Shown in pieces: positions 25,881 through 34,989 of a stretch of 64,000 bases of DNA (its first letter is position 1; every line of letters begins with the position of its first letter). The stretch covers positions 6,737,001 to 6,801,000 of the forward strand of contig NZ_CP015849.1 of assembly GCF_001654495.1 (NCBI RefSeq), read 5' to 3'. The notes under the pieces were generated by a model that was not told the origin of the DNA, ran no database searches, and saw only the letters and a program-made list of their open reading frames with translations. Position numbers and translations under genes: made by a program. The DNA is from Streptomyces sp. SAT1. GTDB taxonomy: Bacteria; Actinomycetota; Actinomycetes; Streptomycetales; Streptomycetaceae.

Positions 25881-27453
25881 GGTGGGTCCCCTCGGTCCGT
25901 CGGTGGTGTGAGTCCTTGATCAGCTCGGCCGCGCGCTCGCCGATCATCACGCTGGGCGCGTTGGTGTTGCCCGCGACGATCGTCGGCATCACGGAGGCGT
26001 CCGCGATCCGGAGCCCGGTGACGCCGTGCACACGCAGCTCGTGGTCGGTGACCGCGTCCGGTCCTGTGCCCATGCGGCAGGTGCCGGCCGGGTGCCACAG
26101 GGTGGTGGCACGGGCGGCGACGTAGGCGCGCAGCTCCGCGGGGTCGCGCACCCCGGCGCCGGGGCCCAGCTCCGGGCCGCGCAGCCGGTCGAAGGCCGTG
26201 CTGTGCGCCAGCTCCCGGGCCAGCACGACCCCGTGGACCAGGACGTCCACGTCGGCCGCGGCCGTGAGGTAGCCCGCCTGCACGACGGCGGGGGCCGCCG
26301 GGTCGGTGGAGCGCAGCCGGACCCGGCCGCGGCTCTCGGGCAGCAGCGCGATCGGTGCGAAGGTGAAGCCGGGCCCGGCCTGCTGCTCGGCGGGTGCGTC
26401 CGGGGCGAGGAACTTCACCGGCCCGAACGTGAACTGGAGGTCGGGCGCCCGGTCGCCCGCACCGCCCGTGGTGTGCGTGAACAGGCCCGCCTCGGAGAGC
26501 ATCGCCCCCTCGGGGTGCTCCTCGCGGGACCGGTAGCACACCGGGACGAACAGATGGTCCTGGAGATTGCCGCCCACGCCGGGCAGATGCTGCACGACGG
26601 TGACGCCGTGCGCCCGCAGGTGCGCGGCCGGGCCGATCCCGGAGAGCATGAGCAGTTTCGGCGTCTCGAAGGCGCCGGCGCTGACCACCACCTCCTCGTC
26701 CGCCCACGCCTGCTGCCGCTGCCCGCCGTGCACATAGGCGACCCCGGTGACCCGGGTGCCCTCGGTCAGCAGCCGGGTGGCGTGCGCCCCGGTGGCCACC
26801 GTCAGGTTGGGGCGGTCAAGCACCGGGCGCAGATAGGCGGTGGCCGTCGAGGAGCGGGTGCCCTCGTCGGTGCGCGTGGTCTGGTACAGGAAGCCGTAGC
26901 CGTCCTGCCGTTCGCCGTTGTAGTCGTCGCCGGGCGCGTCGAAGCCGAGCTGCCGCGCGGCCGCCACGAAGGCCCTGGCGACCGGCGAGGGATCGGTGTG
27001 GTCCCGCACCCGGACCGGGCCGCCCTTGCCGCGCAGCGCGTCGCCGCCGCGGTCGTAGTCCTCGGCGCGGCGGAACGCGGGCAGCACGTCCGCGTACGAC
27101 CAGCCGGGGTTGCCCGCCGCCGCCCAGCCGTCGTAGTCGTGGCGGCTGCCGCGCACCCACATCAGGGCGTTCACGGAGCTGCATCCGCCGGCCACCTTGC
27201 CGCGGGCCACCGGAACGCGGCGGCCGTCGAGAGCGGCCTCCGGCTCGGTGGCGTACCCCCAGTCGATCGTGGGGCTCCACTCGCTGGTCAGCAGGGCCAG
27301 CAGGGAGACGGCGTCGGTGCGGTGGATCTCCGGCCGCTCGTCCCACCCGCCGGCCTCCAGGAGCAGCACGCTCACGTCCGGGTCCTCGCTGAGCCGGCTG
27401 GCCACGGCGCAGCCCGCGCTGCCGGCGCCGACGACGACGTAGTCGTACGACAT
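25867..27453 (-). CDS. GMC-family FAD-dependent oxidoreductase
   Basis: 528 residues. FAD motif GAGSAGCAVASRL at residue ~8, signature 1 RGKVAGGCSSVNALMWVRG near residue 85, signature 2 GAFETPKLLMLSGIGP near residue 250, and the C-terminal catalytic region with WHPAGTCRMG and DASVMPTIVAGNTNAPSVMIGE. Relatives include choline, alcohol and glucose dehydrogenases. It oxidises a primary or secondary alcohol; the substrate is unknown. ATG 27453 follows GGGAGG. It lies second in a six-gene minus operon, 21 bp after the first SnoaL gene. Confidence 0.93.
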   Translation of the reverse strand: MSYDYVVVGAGSAGCAVASRLSEDPDVSVLLLEAGGWDERPEIHRTDAVSLLALLTSEWSPTIDWGYATEPEAALDGRRVPVARGKVAGGCSSVNALMWVRGSRHDYDGWAAAGNPGWSYADVLPAFRRAEDYDRGGDALRGKGGPVRVRDHTDPSPVARAFVAAARQLGFDAPGDDYNGERQDGYGFLYQTTRTDEGTRSSTATAYLRPVLDRPNLTVATGAHATRLLTEGTRVTGVAYVHGGQRQQAWADEEVVVSAGAFETPKLLMLSGIGPAAHLRAHGVTVVQHLPGVGGNLQDHLFVPVCYRSREEHPEGAMLSEAGLFTHTTGGAGDRAPDLQFTFGPVKFLAPDAPAEQQAGPGFTFAPIALLPESRGRVRLRSTDPAAPAVVQAGYLTAAADVDVLVHGVVLARELAHSTAFDRLRGPELGPGAGVRDPAELRAYVAARATTLWHPAGTCRMGTGPDAVTDHELRVHGVTGLRIADASVMPTIVAGNTNAPSVMIGERAAELIKDSHHRRTEGTHHAHV

Positions 27454-27474
27454 GGGAACCTCCCGCATCGGTGC

Positions 27475-27897
27475 TCAGGCCGGGTTCAGGTCGCCGACGT
27501 GGTACGTGCGGATGCGCAGCGTCCCGTCCGCAGGATCGCGCACCAGCTGCCAGGTCTGGTCGATGCGCAGGGCCGACACGCCGCCGTCGGAGAGGTTCTT
27601 CGCGGTCCACACCACCGTCACCTCGACGTCGACGAGACCGTCGTGCTCGTCGGTGCGCAGCTTCTCCACGATGTGGCTCTGCGGCCCGAAGCTCTCGCCC
27701 ACCGCCGCGTACCATTCGCGGAAGTCGGCGTGGCCGCGCAGGGTGCGCTCGGGGAACGCCATCTCCAGACCGTCGTCGATCACGTACGGCAGCAGGTCCT
27801 CGACGGGCTCGTGGCTGCTCAGGATGTCGTACCAGTGCTGGACGAACACGGCGACGTCCTGGCCGTGCGCGGTCAGCGGGCTCTGTGCGGTCGTCAT
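27475..27897 (-). CDS. SnoaL-like (NTF2-fold) protein, first gene of the operon
   Basis: 140 residues. NTF2-like layout: FVQHWYDILSSHEPVEDLLPYV, RTLRGHADFREWYAAVG, a charged strand VDVEVTVVWTAKN, and the closing QTWQLVRDPADGTLRIRTYHV. The pocket residues differ from the other SnoaL proteins in the operon, so it is not a simple duplicate. ATG 27897 with GAGAGGGA is used; an upstream ATG (27966) gives an unconserved extension. It is divergent from the DJ-1 operon. Confidence 0.82.
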   Translation of the reverse strand: MTTAQSPLTAHGQDVAVFVQHWYDILSSHEPVEDLLPYVIDDGLEMAFPERTLRGHADFREWYAAVGESFGPQSHIVEKLRTDEHDGLVDVEVTVVWTAKNLSDGGVSALRIDQTWQLVRDPADGTLRIRTYHVGDLNPA

Positions 27898-28186
27898 GCC
27901 AAGTCCCTCTCGGTGAAGGGCGGGTCCGAAGCTGGTCCGGACGGCTGTCCCGGTCGATTCCGCCACGACCGCGCCGGCCGTGCCCCGGCCGGGACGTCCG
28001 GCGGCCGGATTGCGTCAGGTCGGGCGGTGCTCTTGCCGACGTCGCAGGGCCAATTGCCGTAGTACGGCGGCCCACTTGGGCATGTCGGGCCACCGGCACG
28101 GGCGGCTTCTGGCCGGTCCGGGCGGCAGACCGTAGACATGAGTTCGACCGGTCCCATCCGACCCGCGTCGCACGAGAGGACACCCC
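27898..28186. promoter_or_regulatory. 289-bp divergent promoter region between the SnoaL/GMC operon and the DJ-1/TPP/glgE operon
   Basis: No coding sequence recognised. It must drive two operons that together cover 23.2-38.6 kb. It contains partially symmetrical CCGGACGGCTGTCCCGG-like sequence around 27935 and GGCCACCGG/CCGGTCC near 28090, but no strong operator palindrome. The ACTTGACT motif found elsewhere is absent here. Confidence 0.5.
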
Positions 28187-29026
28187 ATGAGCAAGCGCAT
28201 CCTCGTCGTCCTGTCCGAATACGGCTACTGGGGCGAGGAGTTGATCGGCCCGCTGGAGACCTTCGACAAGGCCGGCTACCAGGTCACCTTCGCCACGCCG
28301 ACCGGCAAGCGCCCCGTCGCGCTGCCGCCGAGCATGGACCCCGACTACGTGGACCCGCCGCTCGGCCGCTCCGTCACCACCCCCGAGATGGCCGCCAAGG
28401 TCCGGGCCATCGACAGCTCCCCGCGCCTGGACGGCCCGCTGGACCTGTCGTCCTGGCTGCCCGACCGGCCCTACCGCTCCAAGCCGTACTTCCTGCGCGA
28501 CTGGGAGGCGTACAACACGCGCCTTGAGCAGATCCGCGACCAGATCGCCGACCGCTACGACGCCCTGCTCATCGTCGGCGGCTCCGGACCCATCGTCGAC
28601 CTCGCCAACAACTGGCGGGTGCACGACCTGATCCTCGCCTTCCACGCCCTGGACATGCCGATCGCCGCCGAGTGCTACGGCGTCGCGCCGCTGGCCTTCG
28701 CCCGCGACCAGGAGGACCGCGTCTCGATCATCCGGGGCAAGCACGTCACCGGGCACTGCATCGAGTACGACTACAAGGACGGCACCGGCTTCATGGGCAC
28801 CGACTTCGTCATCGGCCCGCCGCCGTACCCGCTGGAGTACATCCTGCGCGACGCCACCGCGCCCGGCGGAGCCTTCCACGGCAACTTCGGCAAGGAGACC
28901 TCCGTCATCGTCGACTACCCGTTCATCACGGGCCGTTCCACCCCCGACTCCTATCTGACGGGCCAGAAGCTCGTCGAGGTGCTGGAGGACGGCCTGCGTC
29001 AGTGGGGCTTCAAGGAAGCCGCCTGA
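28187..29026 (+). CDS. DJ-1/PfpI-family protein (279 residues)
   Basis: Class I glutamine-amidotransferase-like fold with Rossmann start ILVVLSEYGYWGEELIGPLE, in which the Glu is the conserved acidic residue of the DJ-1 site. The nucleophile elbow is AAECYGVAPL with Cys163, and VTGHCIEYDY follows. It is larger than typical DJ-1 (about 190 residues), with an insert at residues 60-110 as in Hsp31-like hydrolases. Family activities include glyoxalase III, protein deglycase and isonitrile hydratase. ATG 28187 follows GAGAGGA. It is the first gene of the operon leading to glgE. Confidence 0.9.
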   Translation: MSKRILVVLSEYGYWGEELIGPLETFDKAGYQVTFATPTGKRPVALPPSMDPDYVDPPLGRSVTTPEMAAKVRAIDSSPRLDGPLDLSSWLPDRPYRSKPYFLRDWEAYNTRLEQIRDQIADRYDALLIVGGSGPIVDLANNWRVHDLILAFHALDMPIAAECYGVAPLAFARDQEDRVSIIRGKHVTGHCIEYDYKDGTGFMGTDFVIGPPPYPLEYILRDATAPGGAFHGNFGKETSVIVDYPFITGRSTPDSYLTGQKLVEVLEDGLRQWGFKEAA

Positions 29027-29074
29027 TCCCCACCCGCACGGCAGCCGCGTAACCTTCGCAGAAAGGTGCACGTC

Positions 29075-30757
29075 ATGGTCAGCAGGCCCGCGCGGGTCGC
29101 GATCCTCGAACAGCTGCGCGCCGACGGGGTGCGGCACATGTTCGGCAACCCCGGCACGGTCGAGCAGGGTTTCCTCGACGAATTGCGCAACTTCCCGGAC
29201 ATCGAGTACATCCTCGCGCTCCAGGAATCCAGTGTCGTCGGCCTCGCCGACGGCTACGCGCGGGCCACGCGCACCCCGGCCGTGATGCAGCTGCACACCG
29301 GCGTCGGCGTCGGCAACGCGGTCGGCATGCTCTACCAGGCGGCCCGCGGGCACGCCCCGCTGGTCGCCGTCGCCGGCGAGGCGGGCCTGCGCTACGACGC
29401 CATGGAGGCCCAGATGGCGGTCGACCTGGTCGCCATGGCCGAACCCGTCACCAAGTGGGCGACCCGGGTGGTCGACCCGGAGTCGACGCTGCGGGTGCTG
29501 CGCCGCGCCTTCAAGGTGGCGGCGACCCCGCCGTACGGGCCGGTGCTCGTCGTGCTGCCCGCCGACGTCATGGACCGGGACACGAGCGAACCCGCCGTGC
29601 CCACCTCCTACGTCGACTTCGCCGCCACGCCCGACGCCGAGGTGCTCGACCGGGCCGCCGACCTGCTCGCCGGGGCCGAACGGCCCCTCGTGATCGCGGG
29701 CGACGGCGTGCACTTCGCGGGCGCCCAGGAGGAGCTGGGCCGGCTCGCCCGCGTCTGGGGCGCCGAGGTGTGGGGGGCGGACTGGGCCGAGGTCAATCTG
29801 TCGGTCGAACACCCCGCCTACGGCGGACAGTTGGGCCATATGTTCGGCGAGAGCAGCCGACAGGTCACCGCGGCCGCCGACGCGGTGCTGATCACCGGCA
29901 CCTACGCGCTCCCCGAGGTGTACCCGGCCCTCGACGGGGTCTTCGCCGACGGCGCGCCGGTCGTCCACATCGACCTGGACACCGGCGCCATCGCCAAGAA
30001 CTTCCCGGTGGACCTGGGCATCGCCGCCGACCCGCGGCGCGCCCTCAACGGCCTCGCCCGCGCCCTGGAGCGCCGGATGAGCCCGGCCGCCCGCGCCCGC
30101 GCGGGGGAGTGGTTCACCCGGCGCTCGGCCGAGCAGTCCGCCGCCCGCGCCGCCGCCCGCCGCGCCGACGAGGCCGCCGCACTCGACCCGGACGCCCTGC
30201 CGACCACTGCCTTCCTCCAGGAACTGGCCCGCCGGCTCCCCGAGGACGCCGTGGTGTTCGACGAGGCGCTCACCGCCTCCCCCGACCTCACCCGCCACCT
30301 CCCGCCGACCCGGCCCGGCCACTGGCACCAGACCCGGGGCGGCTCGCTCGGCGTCGGCATCCCCGGCGCCATCGCCGCCCGACTGGCCCATCCGGAGCGC
30401 ACGGTGGTCGGCTTCACCGGCGACGGCGGCTCCATGTACACGGTGCAGGCGCTGTGGACGGCGGCCCGCCACGACATCGGCGCCAAGTTCGTCATCTGCA
30501 ACAACAGCAGCTACAAGCTCCTCGAACTCAACATCGAGGAGTACTGGCGGACGGTCGGCGTCGCCGCGCACGAGCAGCCGGAGATGTTCGACCTGTCCAG
30601 GCCGGCCATCGACTTCACGGGCCTGGCCCGCTCCCTGGGCGTGCCGGGCGTCCGGGTCGAGAAGCCCGACCAGGCGAAGGCGGCCGTCGAGCAGGCGCTC
30701 GCCACCCCCGGCCCCTTCCTGATCGACCTGGTCACCGGACGCGGAAGGCAGGAGTGA
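29075..30757 (+). CDS. Thiamine-diphosphate-dependent enzyme, benzoylformate decarboxylase-like
   Basis: 560 residues with three TPP-family domains. N-terminal MFGNPGTVEQGFLDEL and Glu51 (ALQESSVVGLADGYA) activate the cofactor; the TPP/Mg site is GDGGSMYTVQALW (Gly449-Asp450) with NN at 476-477. The NPGT motif groups it with 2-oxoacid decarboxylases such as benzoylformate decarboxylase rather than acetolactate synthase. It should produce an aldehyde plus CO2, or an acyloin. ATG 29075 has GAAAGG 8 bases upstream. It is sandwiched between two DJ-1 genes. Confidence 0.92.
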   Translation: MVSRPARVAILEQLRADGVRHMFGNPGTVEQGFLDELRNFPDIEYILALQESSVVGLADGYARATRTPAVMQLHTGVGVGNAVGMLYQAARGHAPLVAVAGEAGLRYDAMEAQMAVDLVAMAEPVTKWATRVVDPESTLRVLRRAFKVAATPPYGPVLVVLPADVMDRDTSEPAVPTSYVDFAATPDAEVLDRAADLLAGAERPLVIAGDGVHFAGAQEELGRLARVWGAEVWGADWAEVNLSVEHPAYGGQLGHMFGESSRQVTAAADAVLITGTYALPEVYPALDGVFADGAPVVHIDLDTGAIAKNFPVDLGIAADPRRALNGLARALERRMSPAARARAGEWFTRRSAEQSAARAAARRADEAAALDPDALPTTAFLQELARRLPEDAVVFDEALTASPDLTRHLPPTRPGHWHQTRGGSLGVGIPGAIAARLAHPERTVVGFTGDGGSMYTVQALWTAARHDIGAKFVICNNSSYKLLELNIEEYWRTVGVAAHEQPEMFDLSRPAIDFTGLARSLGVPGVRVEKPDQAKAAVEQALATPGPFLIDLVTGRGRQE

Positions 30758-30760
30758 GCG

Positions 30761-31390
30761 GTGCGACTGACCGGACACAAGATCGCGATCCTGCTGGAGA
30801 GCGACTTCTACGAGCCCGAGATCCTCTACTACCAGCACCGCTTCCCCGAGGAAGGCGCCGAGGTGCACTTCCTGACCCGGATGTGGGGCCAGGACGAGAT
30901 CACCTTCCAGGGGCACGAGCACCGGATGCCGTTCGTCGTGCGCGAGTCCTTCGAGGACGTCGACGAGTTCGCGCTCAAGGAGTACTCCGCGGTGATCGTC
31001 CCCTCCGGGATGGTCTCCGACCGGCTGCGCTACACCGAGGACCCGGCCGAACTCCCGCCCGCCGTGCGGTTCCTGCGCCGCGCCTTCCAGGACCCGGCCA
31101 TCGTCAAGGGCATCATCTGCCACGGCATGTGGCTCACCGCCCCGGTGCCCCACCTGGTGCGCGGGCGCCGGGCCGTCGTCCACAACAACCTGCTGGGCGA
31201 CCTGCGCAACATGGGCGGCCTGTACGTGGACGAGGACGTCGTCGTCGACGACGACCTGGTCACCGGGCGCACCGGGGCACACTGCCACCTGTTCGCCCGG
31301 ACGATCATCGACCTGATCGCCGACCGGGACCGGGACCGGGCCGCCCGCTCGCGCGGCGTGCGGACCGCGGCCCTCGGAGGTGCCCGATGA
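30761..31390 (+). CDS. DJ-1/PfpI-family protein (209 residues)
   Basis: Second DJ-1 fold protein, from GTG 30761 with AGGAG upstream, starting 3 bp after the TPP enzyme stop. KIAILLESDFYEPEILYYQHRF carries the conserved Glu and IICHGMWLTAPV the nucleophile Cys120-His121. It resembles the classical intracellular protease/deglycase group (PfpI, YhbO) and is not a close copy of the first DJ-1 gene. Its stop overlaps the glgE ATG (ATGA), so translation of glgE is coupled to it. Confidence 0.9.
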   Translation: MRLTGHKIAILLESDFYEPEILYYQHRFPEEGAEVHFLTRMWGQDEITFQGHEHRMPFVVRESFEDVDEFALKEYSAVIVPSGMVSDRLRYTEDPAELPPAVRFLRRAFQDPAIVKGIICHGMWLTAPVPHLVRGRRAVVHNNLLGDLRNMGGLYVDEDVVVDDDLVTGRTGAHCHLFARTIIDLIADRDRDRAARSRGVRTAALGGAR

Positions 31391-33405
31391 CCGCCGTCAT
31401 GGACCCGGGCGCCCGGGTGCCCGTCGCCGACCGCATCCCGATCCGCGACGTCCGCCCCCAGGTGCGCGGCGGCGCCGTCGCCGCCAAGGGCGTCGCGGGG
31501 GAGACGCTCACCGTCAGCGCCACCGTGTTCCGCGAGGGCTCGGGCGAGATCGGCGCCAACGTCGTGCTGCGGGACTCGCGGGGGCGGCCCGGAGCCTGGA
31601 CGCCGATGACCCTGGCCGACGCGGACGCCGACCGTTGGGAGGCCACCGTCGTGCTCGGCGAGCCCGGCCGGTGGACGTACACCGTCGAGGCGTGGGCCGA
31701 CCCCGTCGCCACCTGGCGCCGCGACGCCGCGCTGAAGGTCCCCGCCGGGGTCGACGTCGAACTGACGCTCGCCGAAGGCGCGCTGCTGTACGAGCGGGCC
31801 GCCTTCGGCATCCCGGACACCGCCCGCCGCGAGGCGGTGACCGCGGTGGCGCGGGCCCTGCGCGACGAGACGAGCCCGCTCGCCTGCCGGCTCGCCGCGG
31901 CCGAGTCCCCCGAGGCCCTCGCCGCGCTGCGCCGGCACCCGCTGCGCGAACTGGTCACCGTCTCCTGGCCGCTGCCCCTGCTCGTCGAGGGGCGCCGGGC
32001 CCTGGTCGGCGCCTGGTACGAGATGTTCCCGCGCTCCGAGGGCGCCCGCACCGCCGACGGCGCGCCGCCGGTCAGCGGGACCTTCGAGACGGCGGCGCTG
32101 CGGCTGCCCGCGATCGCCGCGATGGGCTTCGACGTGGTGTACCTGCCGCCGGTCCACCCCATCGGCCGCACCCACCGCAAGGGCCCGGACAACGCGCTCA
32201 CCGCCGCCGAGCACGACGTCGGCTCGCCCTGGGCGATCGGCTCCGCCGAGGGCGGACACGACGCCGTCCACCCCGACCTGGGCACCCTCGACGACTTCCG
32301 CCGCTTCGTGGCCCGCGCCGGGGAGCTCGGCCTCGACGTCGCCCTGGACTTCGCCCTCCAGTGCTCGCCCGACCACCCCTGGCTGACCGAGCACCCCGAG
32401 TGGTTCACCCGGCGCGCCGACGGCTCCGTCGCCACCGCCGAGAACCCGCCCAAGAAGTACGAGGACATCCACCCCCTCGCCTTCGACCGGGACTTCGAGG
32501 GACTGGTCGCCGAGAGCGTGCGGCTGCTGCGCTTCTGGATGGACCAGGGCGTGCGGATCTTCCGCGTCGACAACCCGCACACCAAGCCGGTCGGCTTCTG
32601 GCAGCGGGTGATCGCGGAGATCAACGGACGCGACCCCGACGTGGTGTTCCTCGCCGAGGCGTTCACCCGGCGCGCCATGGTGCACGCCCTCGCCCAGGCC
32701 GGCTTCCAGCAGTCGTACACCTACTTCACCTGGAAGAACGAGAAGGAGGAGCTGACCGAGTACGCGAGCGAACTCGCGCACGAGAGCGCCGACTTCCTGC
32801 GGCCCAACCTCTTCGTGAACACCCCGGACATCCTGCACGCCTACCTCCAGGAGGGCGACCGGCCCGCCTTCGAGACCCGCGCCGTGCTGGCCGCGACGCT
32901 CGCCCCGACCTGGGGTGTGTACGCCGGCTACGAACTGTGCGAGAACGAGGTCCTGGAACCGGGCACCGAGGACTACAAGAACTCCGAGAAGTACGAGCTG
33001 CGCCCGCGCGACTGGGCCGCCGCCGAGGCCGAGGGCCGCTCCATCGCCCCGCTGCTGACCCGCCTCAACGAGCTGCGCCGCGCCCACCCCGCCCTCCAGG
33101 AGCTGCGCAACCTCCGCTTCCACAGCGTCCCGCACCCCCAGGTCATCGCCTACTCCAAGCAGGTGCGGCTGCCCGACGGCTCCCTCGACACGGTCCTCGC
33201 CGTCGTCAACCTCGACGCGCACCTGCCGGCCGAGGGCACCGTCACCTTCGACCTGGCCGCCCTCGGCCTGCCCGAGGACGGCTCGCTGAAGCTGCGCGAC
33301 GTGCTGACCGGCGAGGTCCACTCCTGGCGCCCGGAGACGTACTTCCATCTGGTGCCGGGCCGTTCCCCGGCCCATCTGCTGGTGCCCGTCGAGGAGGAGC
33401 CATGA
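31387..33405 (+). CDS. glgE: Alpha-1,4-glucan:maltose-1-phosphate maltosyltransferase GlgE
   Basis: 672 residues, GH13 subfamily 3. It transfers maltosyl units from maltose-1-phosphate to linear alpha-1,4-glucan. Catalytic residues by position: nucleophile Asp395 (FRVDNPHTKP), acid/base Glu424 (FLAEAFTR), third carboxylate Asp481 (NTPDILH). The N-terminal beta-sandwich, helical insert (RREAVTAVARALRDETSPLA) and VYLPPVHPIGRTHRKGPDN are family hallmarks. Length matches other Streptomyces GlgE. ATGA overlaps both the DJ-1 gene before and the maltokinase gene after. Confidence 0.97.
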   Translation: MTAVMDPGARVPVADRIPIRDVRPQVRGGAVAAKGVAGETLTVSATVFREGSGEIGANVVLRDSRGRPGAWTPMTLADADADRWEATVVLGEPGRWTYTVEAWADPVATWRRDAALKVPAGVDVELTLAEGALLYERAAFGIPDTARREAVTAVARALRDETSPLACRLAAAESPEALAALRRHPLRELVTVSWPLPLLVEGRRALVGAWYEMFPRSEGARTADGAPPVSGTFETAALRLPAIAAMGFDVVYLPPVHPIGRTHRKGPDNALTAAEHDVGSPWAIGSAEGGHDAVHPDLGTLDDFRRFVARAGELGLDVALDFALQCSPDHPWLTEHPEWFTRRADGSVATAENPPKKYEDIHPLAFDRDFEGLVAESVRLLRFWMDQGVRIFRVDNPHTKPVGFWQRVIAEINGRDPDVVFLAEAFTRRAMVHALAQAGFQQSYTYFTWKNEKEELTEYASELAHESADFLRPNLFVNTPDILHAYLQEGDRPAFETRAVLAATLAPTWGVYAGYELCENEVLEPGTEDYKNSEKYELRPRDWAAAEAEGRSIAPLLTRLNELRRAHPALQELRNLRFHSVPHPQVIAYSKQVRLPDGSLDTVLAVVNLDAHLPAEGTVTFDLAALGLPEDGSLKLRDVLTGEVHSWRPETYFHLVPGRSPAHLLVPVEEEP

Positions 33406-34817
33406 CGGTCGCCTGGGTGGACGTCGGGCAGCGCCGGCCCGTCGACCCGCTGCTCGGACTGCTCGACCCCTGGCTGCGCACCCGCCGCTGGTACGCGGCG
33501 GGAGCCGGTCCCGCCGGCCCGCTCACGCCGGTCGTGGCCGACGTCGTACGCGAGCAGGCGCCCGCCCTGGTGCACGCCGTCCTGCGCACCGCCGCCGGAC
33601 AGCTGTACCAGGTCCTGCTCGGGCTGCGCCCCGAACTGCCCCGGCGGCTCGCGGACGCCGCCATCGGCCGGGTGCCACAGGGGGAGTGGCGCGGCTGGAC
33701 GCTGTACGAGGCCACCGAGGACGCCGCGCTCATGGGTGTCCTGCTGCGCCACCTCGCGCAGGGCGGCGGCGACGGGCTGCGCATGGAGCGGACCACGCCG
33801 CTGCCGCTGCCGGTGGGCCTCGTGCCCCGGCCGCTGACCGCCGAGCAGAGCAACAGCGCCGTCGCCTACGGGGACCGGCTGCTGCTCAAGCTCTACCGGC
33901 GGCCCGAACCCGGCCCGCACCTGGAGGTCGAGACGCTGCGCGCGCTCACCGACGCGCGCTGCGCCCGCACCCCGCGGCTGCACGGCACCCTGCTCAGCGG
34001 CGGCAGCGGACTGGTCCTCGGGCTGATGGAGGACCTGCTGCCGGCCGAGGGCGACGGCTGGCAGGCCGCCGTGCGCCAGGTCGCCGACTGCGTGGACGGC
34101 ACCTGCCCCGCCGTCCCGGCCACCGGCGGTTTCACCGCGCACGCCCGCGCCCTGGGCACGGCCGTCGCCGAGGTGCACACGGCGCTCGCCGACGCCTTCC
34201 CGCGGGTGCGGCTCACCGCGGAGGACATCGCGCGCCAGGCCGCCGAGATGACCGAGCGCCTGGAGACGGCCGTCCTGGAGGTGCCGGGTCTGGCCCGGCA
34301 CCGCGGCGGGCTCGTCCGGCTCTACGAGGACCACGCGCGGGCGGGCGCGCGCGGCTGCGCGGTCCTCGCCCAGCGGGTCCACGGCGATCTGCACCTGGGC
34401 CAGGCACTGCCCACCCCGGGCGGCTGGCACCTGATCGACTTCGAGGGCGAACCGGCCCGCCCGGCCGCCGAACGCGCCGCGCCGCAACCGGTGCTGCGGG
34501 ACGTGGCCGGGATGCTCCGCTCCTTCGACTACGCCGCCCAGGCGGGCCTGCGGACCCTGCGGGAACGCGACCTGGACGAGGCGCCCGGCGCGCGGCTGCG
34601 CCGGGCCCGCCGGGCGCGGGCGTGGGCCGTGCGCAACCGGCGCGCGTTCGTCGCGGGCTACGCGGAGACGGGCGGCACGGACCCGCACTGCCACCCGCTC
34701 CCGCTGCGGGCCTTCGAGGCGGACAAGGCCGTCTACGAGGCCGTCTACGAGTCCCGGCACCGACCCAGCTGGCTGCCGATCCCCCTGGAGGCGGTGCACC
34801 GGCTGGCCCGTACCTGA
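33402..34817 (+). CDS. mak: Maltokinase (Pep2/Mak)
   Basis: 471 residues. It phosphorylates maltose to maltose-1-phosphate for GlgE. It has an N-terminal maltokinase cap domain (RTRRWYA), TAEQSNSAVAYGDRLLLKLYRR as the nucleotide loop/lysine region, the kinase catalytic loop QRVHGDLHLGQ and the metal motif LIDFEGEPARP, then LRDVAGMLRSFDYAA. The protein is stand-alone, not fused to trehalose synthase, and no treS gene is present in the window. The start overlaps glgE by 4 bp. Confidence 0.94.
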   Translation: MTVAWVDVGQRRPVDPLLGLLDPWLRTRRWYAAGAGPAGPLTPVVADVVREQAPALVHAVLRTAAGQLYQVLLGLRPELPRRLADAAIGRVPQGEWRGWTLYEATEDAALMGVLLRHLAQGGGDGLRMERTTPLPLPVGLVPRPLTAEQSNSAVAYGDRLLLKLYRRPEPGPHLEVETLRALTDARCARTPRLHGTLLSGGSGLVLGLMEDLLPAEGDGWQAAVRQVADCVDGTCPAVPATGGFTAHARALGTAVAEVHTALADAFPRVRLTAEDIARQAAEMTERLETAVLEVPGLARHRGGLVRLYEDHARAGARGCAVLAQRVHGDLHLGQALPTPGGWHLIDFEGEPARPAAERAAPQPVLRDVAGMLRSFDYAAQAGLRTLRERDLDEAPGARLRRARRARAWAVRNRRAFVAGYAETGGTDPHCHPLPLRAFEADKAVYEAVYESRHRPSWLPIPLEAVHRLART

Positions 34818-34859
34818 CCGAAGGGCGCCGAGAAGCGCCGCAGGGCGCCGCAGTGGTCG

Positions 34860-34884
34860 GCCGCGCGCGACGGGGGCGCGCGGC
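34860..34884 (+). terminator. Hairpin between mak and glgB
   Basis: Arms GCCGCGCGC (34860-34868) and GCGCGCGGC (34876-34884) pair perfectly with a 7-nt loop, 43 bp after the mak stop. It could partly terminate the upstream operon and lower glgB expression, or protect the mRNA end. The 172-bp mak-glgB gap otherwise holds no recognised gene. Confidence 0.55.
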
Positions 34885-34989
34885 ATCCACGCCCGCCGCC
34901 ACTTCGACCGCACCACCCCCGACCCGTGCCCGCCCGCGCCGGACCGTCTCCCGGCGCGGGCCGGGACCCCGCACGAGAGGACCGCTACG

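Noticed and set aside
26816..31288. 1490-codon minus-strand open frame opposite the DJ-1/TPP genes and GMC gene
   Set aside because: It is the antisense shadow of high-GC genes on the other strand; composition is Gly/Val/Asp/Arg-rich without domains, and it runs through several real genes.
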